This document shows, piece by piece, positions 52,184 to 61,640 of a stretch of 64,000 nt of DNA. The position numbers were made by a program, and so were the translations under genes. The notes beneath the pieces are model-generated. The model was not told where the DNA came from, did no database searches, and was given only the letters and a program-made list of their open reading frames with translations. The stretch's first letter is position 1, and each line of letters opens with the position of its first letter. This stretch comes from Streptomyces caatingaensis. Its GTDB lineage: Bacteria > Actinomycetota > Actinomycetes > Streptomycetales > Streptomycetaceae. The DNA is taken from NCBI RefSeq assembly GCF_001187435.1, contig NZ_LFXA01000009.1, positions 716,922 to 780,921 of the forward strand, read 5' to 3'.

Positions 52184-55100
52184 TCAGGCGTCGAACACCT
52201 CGTTCACCAGCGCCACCTGCTCCGCCTGGTGGCGCTTCGCCGAGCCCACCGCGGGGGAGGAGGAGTGCGGGCGGGAGACGCGGCGCAGGCGCTCGGGGCG
52301 GGGATGTCGGCGCCCACGGCCAGGTCCAGGTGGTCGATCAGGTTGAGGGCGATGAACGGCCAGGCGCCCTGGTTGGCCGGCTCCTCCTGGGCCCAGATGT
52401 ACTTCTGGGCGTTGGGGAACTTGGCGATCTCGGCCTGGAGTTCCGCACCGGGGAGCGGGTAGAGGCGCTCGATGCGGAGGATGGCCGTGTCCATGGCGCC
52501 GCGCTTCCGGCGCTCGGCCTCCAGGTCGTAGTAGACCTTGCCGGAGCAGAAGACGACCTTGCGGACGTCGGCCGCGTTGACGGTGTCGTCGCCGATGACC
52601 GGGCGGAACGAGCCCGTCGTGAACTCCTCCGCCTTCGACGCCGCGGCCTTCAGGCGCAGCATCGACTTCGGGGTGAAGACGATGAGCGGCTTGTGGTGCG
52701 GGTTGTGCACCTGCCAGCGCAGGAGGTGGAAGTAGTTGGACGGGAGGGTGGGCATGGCCACCGTCATGTTGTTCTGGGCGCAGAGCTGGAGGTAGCGCTC
52801 GATGCGGGCCGAGGAGTGGTCCGGGCCCTGGCCCTCGTAGCCGTGGGGGAGGAGGAGCGTGACGCCGGACGTCTGGCCCCACTTCTGCTCCGAGGACGAG
52901 ATGAACTCGTCGACGATGTTCTGCGCGCCGTTGGCGAAGTCGCCGAACTGGGCCTCCCACATCACCAGCGCGTCCGGGCGGGCCAGCGAGTAGCCGTACT
53001 CGAAGCCCATCGCCGCGTACTCGCTCAGCAGCGAGTCGTAGACGTTGAAGCGCGCCTGGTCCTCGGAGAGGTAGAGCAGCGGGGTGTAGTCCTCGCCGGT
53101 CTCGCGGTCGACGAGCACGGCGTGGCGCTGGCCGAAGGTGCCGCGGCGGGAGTCCTGGCCGGCGAGCCGGACCGGGGTGCCCTCCATCAGCAGCGAGCCG
53201 AAGGCGAGGGTCTCGCCCATGCCCCAGTCGATCGTGCCGTCCTCGATGCTGGCGGCGCGGCGCTGGAGCTGCGGCACCAGACGCGGGTGCACCGTGACGT
53301 TCTCCGGCGTGGTGACCTGCGACTCGGCGATCCGCTTGAGGACCTCCGCGGAGATCGCGGTGTCGACGGCGACCGGGAACTCCGGGCCCTCGGGGGCCGG
53401 GGGGGCCTCCACCGGCGCCGGGTCGGCGTCGGCGTCGCGGACCTCGACGAAGACCTTCTCCAGCTGGCCCTGGTAGTCCTGGAGGGCCTGCTCGGCCTCC
53501 TCCAGGGTGATGTCGCCCCGGCCGATCAGCGACTCGGTGTAGAGCTTGCGCACCGAGCGCTTCTTGTCGATCAGGTCGTACATCAGCGGCTGGGTGAACT
53601 GGGGGTTGTCCGACTCGTTGTGGCCGCGGCGCCGGTAGCAGATCAGGTCGATGACGACGTCCTTGTTGAACGTCTGGCGGAACTCGAAGGCCAGCCGGGA
53701 GACCCGGCAGACGGCCTCGGGGTCGTCACCGTTCACGTGGAAGATCGGCGCCTCGATCATCCGCGCGACGTCGGTGCAGTACATCGACGAACGCGAGGAC
53801 TCCGGCGGGGCGGTGAAGCCGACCTGGTTGTTGATGACGATGTGCACGGTGCCGCCGGTGCGGTAGCCGCGCAGCTGCGACATGTTGAGCGTCTCGGCCA
53901 CGACGCCCTGGCCCGCGAAGGCCGCGTCGCCGTGCAGCTGGACCGGCAGGACGGTGAAGTCCGTGCCCGCCTTGCCGATGATGTCCTGCTTGGCGCGGGC
54001 GATGCCCTCGACGACCGGGTCGACCGTCTCCAGGTGGGACGGGTTGGCGGCCAGCGAGACCTTGATCTGCTCGCCGTCCAGGCCGGTGAAGATGCCCTCG
54101 GCGCCCAGGTGGTACTTCACGTCGCCGGAGCCGTGCATCGACTTCGGGTCGAGGTTGCCCTCGAACTCGCGGAAGATCTGGGCGTAGGACTTGCCGACGA
54201 TGTTCGCCAGCACGTTGAGGCGGCCGCGGTGGGCCATGCCGATGACGACCTCGTCGAGGCGGGCCTCGGCGGCGGCGTCCAGCAGGGAGTCCAGCAGCGG
54301 GATGACGGACTCGCCGCCCTCCAGCGAGAACCGCTTCTGGCCCACGTACTTGGTCTGGAGGAACGTCTCGAACGCCTCGGCGGCGTTCAGGCGGCGCAGG
54401 ATGCGCAGCTGCTCCTCGCGCTCCGGCTTGGCGTGCGGGCGCTCGACGCGGTCCTGGATCCACTTGCGCTGCTTGGGGTCCTGGATGTGCATGAACTCGA
54501 TGCCGGTGGTGCGGCAGTACGAGTCGCGCAGGACGCCCAGGATGTCGCGCAGCTTCATCATCGACTTGCCGGCGAAGCCGCCGACCGCGAAGTCGCGCTC
54601 CAGGTCCCAGAGGGTCAGGCCGTGCTCGGTGATGTCCAGGTCGGGGTGCTTGCGCTGGCGGTACTCCAGCGGGTCGGTGTCGGCCATGACGTGGCCGCGC
54701 ACCCGGTACGCGTGGATCAGCTCGAAGACGCGGGCGGCCTTGGTGACGTCGTCGTCGTGCGAGGCGTCGATGTCCTTGAGCCAGCGGATCGGCTCGTAGG
54801 GGATGCGCAGCGCCTCGAAGATCTCGTCGTAGAAGCCGTTCTCGCCCAGCAGCAGCTGGTGCATGATCCGCAGGAACTCGCCGGAGGCGGCGCCCTGGAT
54901 GACCCGGTGGTCGTACGTCGAGGTCAGGGTCATGACCTTGGAGATGCCCAGCTTGTTCAGGGCGTCCTGGGAGGTGCCCTGGAACTCGGCCGGGTAGTCC
55001 ATCGCGCCGACGCCGATGATCAGGCCCTGGCCGGGCATCAGGCGCGGCACGGAGTGCACGGTGCCGATGCCGCCGGGGTTGGTCAGCGACGCGGTGACGC

Positions 55101-56010
55101 CGGTGAAGTCCTCCATCGTCAGCTTGCCGACGCGGGCGCGCTTGACGATGTCCTCGTAGGCCTGCCAGAACTCGAAGAAGTTGAGCGTCTCGGCCTTCTT
55201 GATGGCCGCGACCACGAGCTGGCGGTCGCCGTTCGGCTTCACCAGGTCGATCGCCAGGCCCAGGTTGACGTGCTCGGGCTTGACGAGGGTGGGCTTGCCG
55301 TCCTTCTCCGCGAAGGAGTAGTTCATCGACGGCATCAGCTTCAGCGCCTGCACCATGGCGAAGCCGATGAGGTGCGTGAAGGACACCTTGCCGCCGCGGG
55401 CGCGCTTGAGGTGGTTGTTGATGACGATGCGGTTGTCGAACAGCAGCTTCACCGGGACGGCGCGGACGGACGTGGCCGTCGGCAGCTCCAGGGAGGCGTT
55501 CATGTTCTTCGCGACCGCCGCGGAGGGGCCGCGCAGCGTCACGTACTCCGGGCCGGCGGGGGCCTCGGTGGCGGGCTTCGCCGCGGGCTTGGCGGCCGCG
55601 GGCTTCGCGGGGGCCTTCGCCGGGGCGGCGGCGGGCGCGGCCGGGGCGGCCTGCGCGGGCTTCGCCGGGGCCTGCGGCGCGGCGGCCGGGGCCTGGGCGG
55701 CGGGCTGCGCGGGGGCGGCCTGCGCGGGCTGCGCGGGCTGCGTCGGAGGAGCGGCCGCCGGAGGCGTGGCGGGGGGCGTCGTCCCCCCGGTCACGGCCTG
55801 CTGCGCCGCAGCAGAGCTTGTGTCCTTGCCCGGCTTGTAGTCGGCGAAGAAGTCCCACCAGGCTCGGTCGACCGAGTTCGGGTCCTGGAGGTACTGCTGG
55901 TAGATCTCGTCGACGAGCCACTCGTTGGGACCGAACACGTCAGCAGGGCTCTTGCCCTGCCCGTCTTGGTCGGTCGAGATGCTCGATGAGTTCGGGGACT
56001 GTGGCGACAC
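52184..56010 (-). CDS. kgd: multifunctional 2-oxoglutarate decarboxylase/dehydrogenase E1-E2 (frameshifted near 3' end)
   Basis: The protein would be about 1275 aa from GTG 56010 (SPQSPNSSSISTDQ start; GAGGGCGG upstream). The N-terminal E1 tail is NEWLVDEIYQQYLQDPNS. An Ala/Pro linker follows, then the E2 acyltransferase domain (KVSFTHLIGFAMVQALK, DHRVIQGAA), then the thiamine-diphosphate E1 domain (IGMAHRGRLNVLANIVGK). It decarboxylates 2-oxoglutarate in the TCA cycle. At 52295-52298 a run has one base too few. The frame then reads PSACAASPARTP to a stop at 52204, while restoring one base gives PERLRRVSRPHSS and ends QVALVNEVFDA at 52184. This is either a real truncation or an assembly error. 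Confidence 0.93.
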
Positions 56011-56271
56011 GGCGGCAACCGCCCTCTTCCGCTTCCTAAGGTGGTGGACAGCGGGAATAAAGGCTACGCCTGTCAGGGGCTCCCATGCAGGTCGCCGAGG
56101 CCAGTCGTCGCCTAAGTCACACTCGCTCCGGGGTTTCGGGGCATGACTCACCGGGAAACACACGAGGTTTCCCCCGTCCCGCCCCGGACCCGCGCGCTTT
56201 CGGGTTCGCCGAAGCACGCCGCACATCCGGACGAATGTGTGCCTCCGCCCCCGACCATACGTCAAGACTGA

Positions 56272-57357
56272 TCAACGGGGGTCTCCCGGAAGAGTGACCT
56301 TGATGCGGCACCCCCGCGGGGACTCGGCCACCCCGATGCTCCCGCCGTGCAGATCGACCGCCCAGCGCGCGATGGCCAGCCCCAGCCCCGTCCCGCCGTC
56401 GCTGTCCGGCCCGTGGTGACCCGAGCCGCCCCGGTTGAACCGCTCGAAGACCCGGTGCCGCTCCGCCGGGGGGATGCCCGGCCCCTCGTCCAGGACCTCC
56501 AGGGCCAGCGACTGGGGGCCCTCGCCGCGCCGGGCGCGGACGGTCACGCGGCCGTGCGGGGGGCTGTGCCGCACGGCGTTCTCCACCAGGTTCGCGACGA
56601 CCTGGTGCAGCCGCTCCGCGTCCGCGTGCGCCGTCAGCTCCGGCGGCTGGACGTCGAGGTGGAGATGGACGTCCTTGCGGACGCGCGGCGACGAGCCCGC
56701 CCCGCAGGCGAGGCTCGCCTCCTTGATGACCTGCGCCAGATAGGGCCACACCTCGAAGCTGCGCGTGTGCAGCGGCACGACACCGTTGTCGAGCCGCGAG
56801 AGGTCCAGCAGGTGCTCCACCAGGCGGCCCAGCCGCTCGGTCTGGCGCAGCGCGGCGCGCATGGTCTCGGGATCGGCGGCCGAGACGCCGTCCACCACGT
56901 TCTCCAGGACGGCCCGCAGCCCCGCGATCGGGGTGCGCAGCTCGTGGGAGACGTTGGCGACCAGCTCCTTGCGGTGCGTGTCCACCGCCTCCAGGTCGGC
57001 CGCCATGCGGTTGAAGGCGTGGGCCAGGGCCCCGAACTCGTCCCGCCGCCCGGCGCGCACCCGCCGGCTGTAGTCGCCCCCGGCCATCGCCCGGGTGACC
57101 TCGGTCATCTCGTCCAGCGGCGCGGTGAGGCCGTGCGCCACGAACTGGGTGATCAGCAGCGAGGCGATGATCGAGAAGACGGTGATCACGCGTAAGCCGG
57201 TGGCCGAGCGGAAGGCCACGAAGACCAGGAAGGTGGTGATCACCACGGAGCCGACCACGAGCCAGCCGAGCGCGGCCTTGACGGAGCGGTACGGGTCCAG
57301 CGGGCGCAGCGCCTCCCAGACCCGGGCCGCCGGACCCGGCGGCGGACAGTCGGTCAT
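56272..57357 (-). CDS. sensor histidine kinase
   Basis: The protein is 361 aa from ATG 57357. Two membrane segments (about 25-45 and 56-75) have almost no loop between them. HAMP (FVAHGLTAPLDEMTEVTRAM) is followed by HisKA with the phospho-His in ANVSHELRTPIAGLRAV, and HATPase_c (NLVENAVRHSPPHGR, DEGPGIPPAERHRVFERF). With no external sensor domain it probably senses the membrane or works via a partner. It follows its regulator gene by 16 bp and sits next to kgd; the stimulus is unknown. Confidence 0.93.
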   Translation of the reverse strand: MTDCPPPGPAARVWEALRPLDPYRSVKAALGWLVVGSVVITTFLVFVAFRSATGLRVITVFSIIASLLITQFVAHGLTAPLDEMTEVTRAMAGGDYSRRVRAGRRDEFGALAHAFNRMAADLEAVDTHRKELVANVSHELRTPIAGLRAVLENVVDGVSAADPETMRAALRQTERLGRLVEHLLDLSRLDNGVVPLHTRSFEVWPYLAQVIKEASLACGAGSSPRVRKDVHLHLDVQPPELTAHADAERLHQVVANLVENAVRHSPPHGRVTVRARRGEGPQSLALEVLDEGPGIPPAERHRVFERFNRGGSGHHGPDSDGGTGLGLAIARWAVDLHGGSIGVAESPRGCRIKVTLPGDPR

Positions 57358-57373
57358 CTGCGGCCCGTGCCCC

Positions 57374-58111
57374 TCATGCGGCCGGGGTCTCCAGCGCGTA
57401 CCCCACCCCGTGCACCGTGCGGATCCGCTCGGCGCCGATCTTGCGGCGCAGCGCCTTGATGTGGCTGTCGACGGTGCGGGTGCCGGAGGCGTCGGCCCAG
57501 TCCCAGACCTCGGCCAGCAGCTGCTCGCGGGAGAGCACCGCGCGGGGGGTGTTCGCCAGACAGACGAGCAGGTCGAACTCGGTCGGGGTGAGGTGCACGT
57601 CCGCGCCCCGCACCCGCACCCGCCGCTGGGCGTGGTCGATCTCCAGCTCGCCCAGCCGCAGGATCCCGCTGCGCGGGGTGTGCGCCGCCAGCGTCGCGCG
57701 CTCGACGCGGCGCAGCAGGACGTGGACGCGCGCGGCCAGTTCGCGCATGGAGAACGGTTTGGTCATGTAGTCGTCGGCGCCCACGCCCAGCCCGACGAGC
57801 ATGTCCGTCTCGTCGTCCCGGGCGGTGAGCATGAGCACGGGCACGGGTCTCTGCGCCTGCACCCGGCGGCACACCTCCAGGCCGTCGTAGCCCGGCAGCA
57901 TCACGTCCAGGACCAGCAGGTCCGGCTGCCACGCCTCGGTGGTGTCCACCGCCGCCGGGCCGTCGCCGGCGGTCCGCACCTGGAAGCCCTCGGCCCGCAG
58001 CCGGGCGGCGATGGCCTCCGCGATCGTCCGGTCGTCCTCGACGACGAGGACCCGCCGCTGCGCCCCGGCGGAGGCTGCGGTGCCGCCCGGGCCGATGTGT
58101 GTCTGCTCCAT
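57374..58111 (-). CDS. OmpR-type response regulator
   Basis: The protein is 245 aa from ATG 58111. The receiver domain has the phospho-acceptor Asp in LLVLDVMLPGYDG and the Lys in DYMTKPFSM. The winged-helix output domain is HLTPTEFDLLVCLANTPR then RTVDSHIKALRRKIG and IRTVHGVGYAL. It is paired with the histidine kinase downstream. Both are conserved beside kgd in Streptomyces, as I recall it. Confidence 0.94.
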   Translation of the reverse strand: MEQTHIGPGGTAASAGAQRRVLVVEDDRTIAEAIAARLRAEGFQVRTAGDGPAAVDTTEAWQPDLLVLDVMLPGYDGLEVCRRVQAQRPVPVLMLTARDDETDMLVGLGVGADDYMTKPFSMRELAARVHVLLRRVERATLAAHTPRSGILRLGELEIDHAQRRVRVRGADVHLTPTEFDLLVCLANTPRAVLSREQLLAEVWDWADASGTRTVDSHIKALRRKIGAERIRTVHGVGYALETPAA

Positions 58112-58271
58112 GCGCCCCGCCCCTAAGCGTCCCCCGGCGCCGGGTCCGCCGGCCGGGGCGCCGGCCCCGGCGAGGGGCCTGGCGGTTCCGAACGGCAGCC
58201 CTGAACACCGGTCCCGAATGCCGGTCCTCACAACTGTGGCAAGCAGGGTACGGGCAGGTGGCGGGGGACGG

Positions 58272-59108
58272 CTACGCGGCGAGGACGCCGAGGTGGACGA
58301 CGTCCGGGACGCCTCGGGCAACGCTGATCTCTTCGGTGGTTACCCCGTCGAACCCGGCATTCCGGAGCGCTTTCTCGAACTCGGCGGACGGTTGTGCGGA
58401 CCAGACCGCCAGCACCCCGCCGGGCAGCAGTCGCTCCCGGCAGGCCCTGAGGCCGGAGGGGGAGTAGAGGCTGCCGTTGTCGTCGGTGACGGTCCAGCCG
58501 GGGCCGTTGTCGATGTCGAGGCAGAGCGCGGCGTAACGCTCCCCTGTGGTGCGGATGTGACGGACGAGATCGGCCTGGACGATCCGTACCCGGGGGTCGG
58601 CGAGCGCGGCCGCCGAGATCTCCGCCAGCGGTCCGGCCCGGTGCCACTCGACGACGGCCGGCTCCCGCTCGACGACGGTGATCCGCCCCCAGCGCGCCTC
58701 CTCGGCGGCCCGGACCAGCGAGAAGCCCACGCCCAGCCCGCCGATCAGCACCTCGGGCGCCGCCAGGCCGGCGGGCAGGGCCGCGAGCGCCGCGTCCACC
58801 AGCCGCCGCTCCGAGCGGCCGTCCGAGGTGTCCATCAGGAAACAGCCGTTCTCGATGATCTCCAGGACGCCGGGGGAGGCGCCGCGCCGCCGCAGCACCA
58901 CCTCCCCGTACGGGCCTTCGCGCCGGTCGAGCGTCACGGGACGCTCCTCCGACGCGAAACGCTCCTCCGAAGGGAAACGCTCCTCCGACGAAAAACGCCC
59001 CCCGGACGCGCACTCCGACGTGGACCGCGACGTGGACTCCGGCGCGGTCCTCGACGTGAACTCCGACGTGAACTCCGACGTGAACTTCGACGGGAACGGA
59101 GCGGACAT
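58272..59108 (-). CDS. spermidine synthase-like methyltransferase-fold protein with repetitive N-terminus
   Basis: The protein is 278 aa from ATG 59108 (GGAGG upstream). The conserved domain begins at VTLDRREGPYGEVVLRRRG and has VLIGGLGVGFSLVRAAEEA (nucleotide fold), ITVVEREPAVVEWH and ALCLDIDNGPGW. It resembles spermidine-synthase-like proteins without a clear polyamine site. Residues about 8-60 are repeats (FTSEFTSEFTS; EERFPSEERFASEERP) encoded by DNA tandem repeats. A second start, GTG 58937 with GAGGAG six bases before, would skip all of them, so the true N-terminus is uncertain. Confidence 0.85.
   Translation of the reverse strand: MSAPFPSKFTSEFTSEFTSRTAPESTSRSTSECASGGRFSSEERFPSEERFASEERPVTLDRREGPYGEVVLRRRGASPGVLEIIENGCFLMDTSDGRSERRLVDAALAALPAGLAAPEVLIGGLGVGFSLVRAAEEARWGRITVVEREPAVVEWHRAGPLAEISAAALADPRVRIVQADLVRHIRTTGERYAALCLDIDNGPGWTVTDDNGSLYSPSGLRACRERLLPGGVLAVWSAQPSAEFEKALRNAGFDGVTTEEISVARGVPDVVHLGVLAA
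58941..58994. repeat. 18-bp tandem repeat, three copies
   Basis: Three copies of acgctcctccgacgcgaa with minor changes encode (minus strand) SEERF-type hexapeptide repeats in the preceding protein. The GAGGAG produced by the repeat also supplies the ribosome-site candidate for GTG 58937. Confidence 0.8.
59053..59088. repeat. 12-bp tandem repeat, three copies
   Basis: gacgtgaactcc is repeated in tandem (last copy gacgtgaacttc), encoding FTSE repeats on the minus strand. Together with the 18-bp array it makes the N-terminal region a likely slipped-strand variable site. Confidence 0.8.
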
Positions 59109-59299
59109 ACGGGCCTCCGGTGATCGTTGGTGTTCGACGGACGCATCGGAAGGTTAAGAGGTTGACAAGCGTGGGCGGCCTCACGGCCGGAACGTGATTC
59201 CTCCCGGGGCCAGGAGCCGTAGGGTTTCGTAGTGCGGCCGCGCCCCACGGGCCGCCGCCCGAGTCCGAGCACGCCCAGGGGAGAAAGGGGCCCGGCCGA

Positions 59300-60346
59300 G
59301 TGACCGCGGTTGACCCCGCCGGCGCGCGCGAGGAAGCGCCGGCCCGAAGCGCTCCCCGCGCGCCCGGCGCCCGCCGCCGCCTCCGCGCCCTGCGGCAGTG
59401 GGTCCCCACCCCCCGGGCCACCCCCTTCACCTTCTGGTACGGCCTGGTGCTGCTCGCCACCGCCGCCTACACCGAGTTCGGCGACCAGGCCACCGTCAAC
59501 CGCTTGCTGCGCGACTCCAGCACCGACGCCGCCCACCTCGCCGACCGGCCCCTGGTCGTCCTCGTCGCCAGCGCCCTGTGGGTCGCGGGCGGCTTCTGGT
59601 CGTTCTTCGGCCCGGCCTTCGCCCCCGTCCTCGGCGCCCTCGAACGCCGCGTCGGAAGCCTGCGCGCCGCCGGGGTCTTCCTCCTCGGCCACGTGCTGGC
59701 GACCCTCGCCACCGAACTCCCCGTCGCCGGAGCCGTCGCCGCCGGCCGCCTCCCGGCCGCCTCCCTCCACCGGCTCGACTACGGCATCAGCTTCGGCCTG
59801 ATGGCCGCCCTCGGGGCGCTCGCCTGCCTCCAGCCGCCGCGCCCCAAGTGGATCCTGCTCGGCGGCGCGTCCCTCATGTGCGCCCAGGACCTGGTCGAGT
59901 TCGCCGACCCGCTGGCCAGCTGGGGCCACCCGATCGCCCTGCTCACCGGCTGCGCCTGCCACGCCCTGCTGCGCGACGCCGACCGCGCGGCCGCCGCCTC
60001 AGCGCACGCGGCCGTCCCAGCGCCACTCCCCGCGCAGGCCGTGCCCGGGCAGCGCGAGCCGTCCCGTGCACCACAGGAGCGTCTCGCCGGGGGCGTGCCC
60101 CCGCGGGGCGCCGGGGAAGAGCCGGCCGAGCGCGGGGGCGGCGAGGTCGTCCGGCGGGGTCCAGGCGAGGCCCAGGCCGGCGGCGATGTCGTGGGTGTGG
60201 ACGACGGTCTCCACGACGCCCATGGCCGCGAAGCCGGGCCCGTCCGCGTGCCCCCACGGGTGCCACGCCCGGTCCGCCGGGGCGGTGGCCCGGACGGCGG
60301 AGGCGAGGAACGACGCCGCGACGCGGATGCCCTCCAGCCGCGCTGA
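59300..60346 (+). CDS. rhomboid-like membrane protein with antisense-overlapping tail
   Basis: The frame gives 348 aa from GTG 59300. Residues about 35-235 carry at least five membrane segments and match rhomboid-like proteins of Streptomyces (PFTFWYGLVLLATAAYTEFG, FFGPAFAPVLGALERRVGSL, DYGISFGLMAALGALACLQ, WGHPIALLTGCACHALLRD). No catalytic Ser-His pair of true rhomboids is obvious. After LLRDADRAAAAS the frame runs 348 bp antisense through the convergent gene 59999-60613. It makes a low-complexity tail, so the natural stop near 60000 may have been lost. Confidence 0.75.
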   Translation: MTAVDPAGAREEAPARSAPRAPGARRRLRALRQWVPTPRATPFTFWYGLVLLATAAYTEFGDQATVNRLLRDSSTDAAHLADRPLVVLVASALWVAGGFWSFFGPAFAPVLGALERRVGSLRAAGVFLLGHVLATLATELPVAGAVAAGRLPAASLHRLDYGISFGLMAALGALACLQPPRPKWILLGGASLMCAQDLVEFADPLASWGHPIALLTGCACHALLRDADRAAAASAHAAVPAPLPAQAVPGQREPSRAPQERLAGGVPPRGAGEEPAERGGGEVVRRGPGEAQAGGDVVGVDDGLHDAHGREAGPVRVPPRVPRPVRRGGGPDGGGEERRRDADALQPR

Positions 60347-60613
60347 GACCGGCGCCGCGGGGTCCAGCGAGGCGAAGAGCGTGATGTAGCGGTCCCGCGG
60401 CTTCGCCGTCAGCAGCCCCGCGTACCCCGTCAGCCCCAGCGCCAGGTGGTCGAGCGTCGCGTGCCCCGACCACTCCAGCCGCCCGGCCGGCCGCGACCAG
60501 TCGCCGCCCGCCCCCTCCAGGACCGCCGTGCAGCGCTCGGCCGCGTCGAGGACCAGCCCGGCCCAGTCCGTCGTCACGCCCGTCGTCACGGCCGCCGTCA
60601 CCCCCGTCGTCAC
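59999..60613 (-). CDS. maleylpyruvate isomerase/DinB-like mycothiol-type protein
   Basis: The protein is 204 aa from GTG 60613, which overlaps the previous stop in GTGA. It has the MDMPI N-terminal four-helix fold: GGDWSRPAGRLEWSGHATLD with the metal-binding His, FASAVRAT-like helix and GVVETVVHTHDIAAGLGL with the His triad partners. Family members are mycothiol-dependent transferases or isomerases, mostly uncharacterised. The first 16 residues are VTTGVTAAVTTGVTTD, from a GTGACG-rich repeat that offers several in-frame GTG starts. Confidence 0.85.
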   Translation of the reverse strand: MTTGVTAAVTTGVTTDWAGLVLDAAERCTAVLEGAGGDWSRPAGRLEWSGHATLDHLALGLTGYAGLLTAKPRDRYITLFASLDPAAPVSARLEGIRVAASFLASAVRATAPADRAWHPWGHADGPGFAAMGVVETVVHTHDIAAGLGLAWTPPDDLAAPALGRLFPGAPRGHAPGETLLWCTGRLALPGHGLRGEWRWDGRVR

Positions 60614-61485
60614 GCCCGGACCTCCCCGCGGACGAACTCCACCAGCCGCGCCCAGCTGTCCCGGCCGTGCCCGGCCTCGACGCCGCGCCGCGTCAGTTCC
60701 CGGAAGACCTCCGGCAGCCCGCTCGCGATCCCGCGCGCCTCGCTCGCGTGCACCAGGTGCTCGACCGCCGCCGCGTGGACGTCCAGTGTGGCGTCGTCAC
60801 CGGGGTACCTCCCGGCGTCCACCTGCGGGGCGTAGGTGTTCATGAAGACGCCGACCGCCTTCATCCACCGGCCCGCGACCTCGGTGAACGCCGTCGCCGT
60901 CGTACCGCCGTCCGCCCCGGCCAGCGCCGCGCCGTGCAGCCAGCCGGTCAGGGCCGCCCACATCAGGCCCAGCAGCGCCGTGTCGTACAGCGAGGCCAGA
61001 CCGGCGTCCGCGCCCAGGTGGACGGGGTCGCCGAGCGCGGCGAGCACCTCGCGGTGGGCGTCGAAGACCGCCCGCTCGCCGCTGTAGAGCAGCATGAACC
61101 CGGGGTCGCCGATGCCGGGCGGGGTGGTCATGATCCCGCCGTCGAGGTACGCGGCGCCGTGCGCCGCCGCCCACGCGGCCGTCTCGCGGGCCTCCTCCGG
61201 CGTGCCGGAGGTGAGGTTGACGAGCGTACGGCCCGCCAGGCCGTCCGCCACGGGGTCCAGGACCTCGCGGACGGTCCCGTACGTCGCCAGGCAGACCACG
61301 ACCAGCTCGGAGGCGGCCAGCCCCTCGGCGGGCCCGGCCGCCTCCGCCGCGCCCTTCGCCACCAGGGCGTCCGCCCGGCCGGCGGTCCGGTTCCAGACGG
61401 TGGTGCGGTGCCCGGCCGACAGGAACGCGCCGGCGAGCGCCGTGCCCATCGCACCGAGACCGAGGACCGTCACGTTCGCGCTCAT
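60610..61485 (-). CDS. NAD(P)-binding oxidoreductase, imine-reductase-like
   Basis: The protein is 291 aa from ATG 61485 (GGAG upstream). The N-terminal Rossmann motif is VTVLGLGAMGTALAGAFLSA with HRTTVWNRTAGRADAL, which favours NADPH. A helical dimerisation domain follows (YDTALLGLMWAALTGWLHGA). This arrangement fits the imine reductase/3-hydroxyisobutyrate dehydrogenase superfamily. It precedes and overlaps the MDMPI gene and is divergent from a GlxA-type regulator, its likely controller. Confidence 0.88.
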   Translation of the reverse strand: MSANVTVLGLGAMGTALAGAFLSAGHRTTVWNRTAGRADALVAKGAAEAAGPAEGLAASELVVVCLATYGTVREVLDPVADGLAGRTLVNLTSGTPEEARETAAWAAAHGAAYLDGGIMTTPPGIGDPGFMLLYSGERAVFDAHREVLAALGDPVHLGADAGLASLYDTALLGLMWAALTGWLHGAALAGADGGTTATAFTEVAGRWMKAVGVFMNTYAPQVDAGRYPGDDATLDVHAAAVEHLVHASEARGIASGLPEVFRELTRRGVEAGHGRDSWARLVEFVRGEVRA

Positions 61486-61627
61486 GAGGGGTGTCTCCAG
61501 GTCTCTCAAGGGAGTTGAGGTGTCGGGGAAGGAAGTCGGTCAAGCGGTCCTCAGCCTCGCAGCGCCGGCGATGGCCCGACAGTGGCAGGACTGACCACTC
61601 CCGCAAAATTCCTGCCAGGCCGCTGGC

Positions 61628-61640
61628 TACGATCCGGTCA
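61628..61640 (+). promoter_or_regulatory. leaderless-type promoter, -10 TACGAT
   Basis: TACGAT ends six bases before ATG 61640 with no ribosome site between, the same geometry as at 23095 and 27410. Confidence 0.5.

Noticed and set aside
52330..55989. 1219-aa plus-strand open frame
   Set aside because: Complement of kgd; repetitive V/G/L/D composition typical of antisense frames.
58941..59088. CRISPR-like array
   Set aside because: The repeats are head-to-tail 18-bp and 12-bp units without spacers, inside a coding region.
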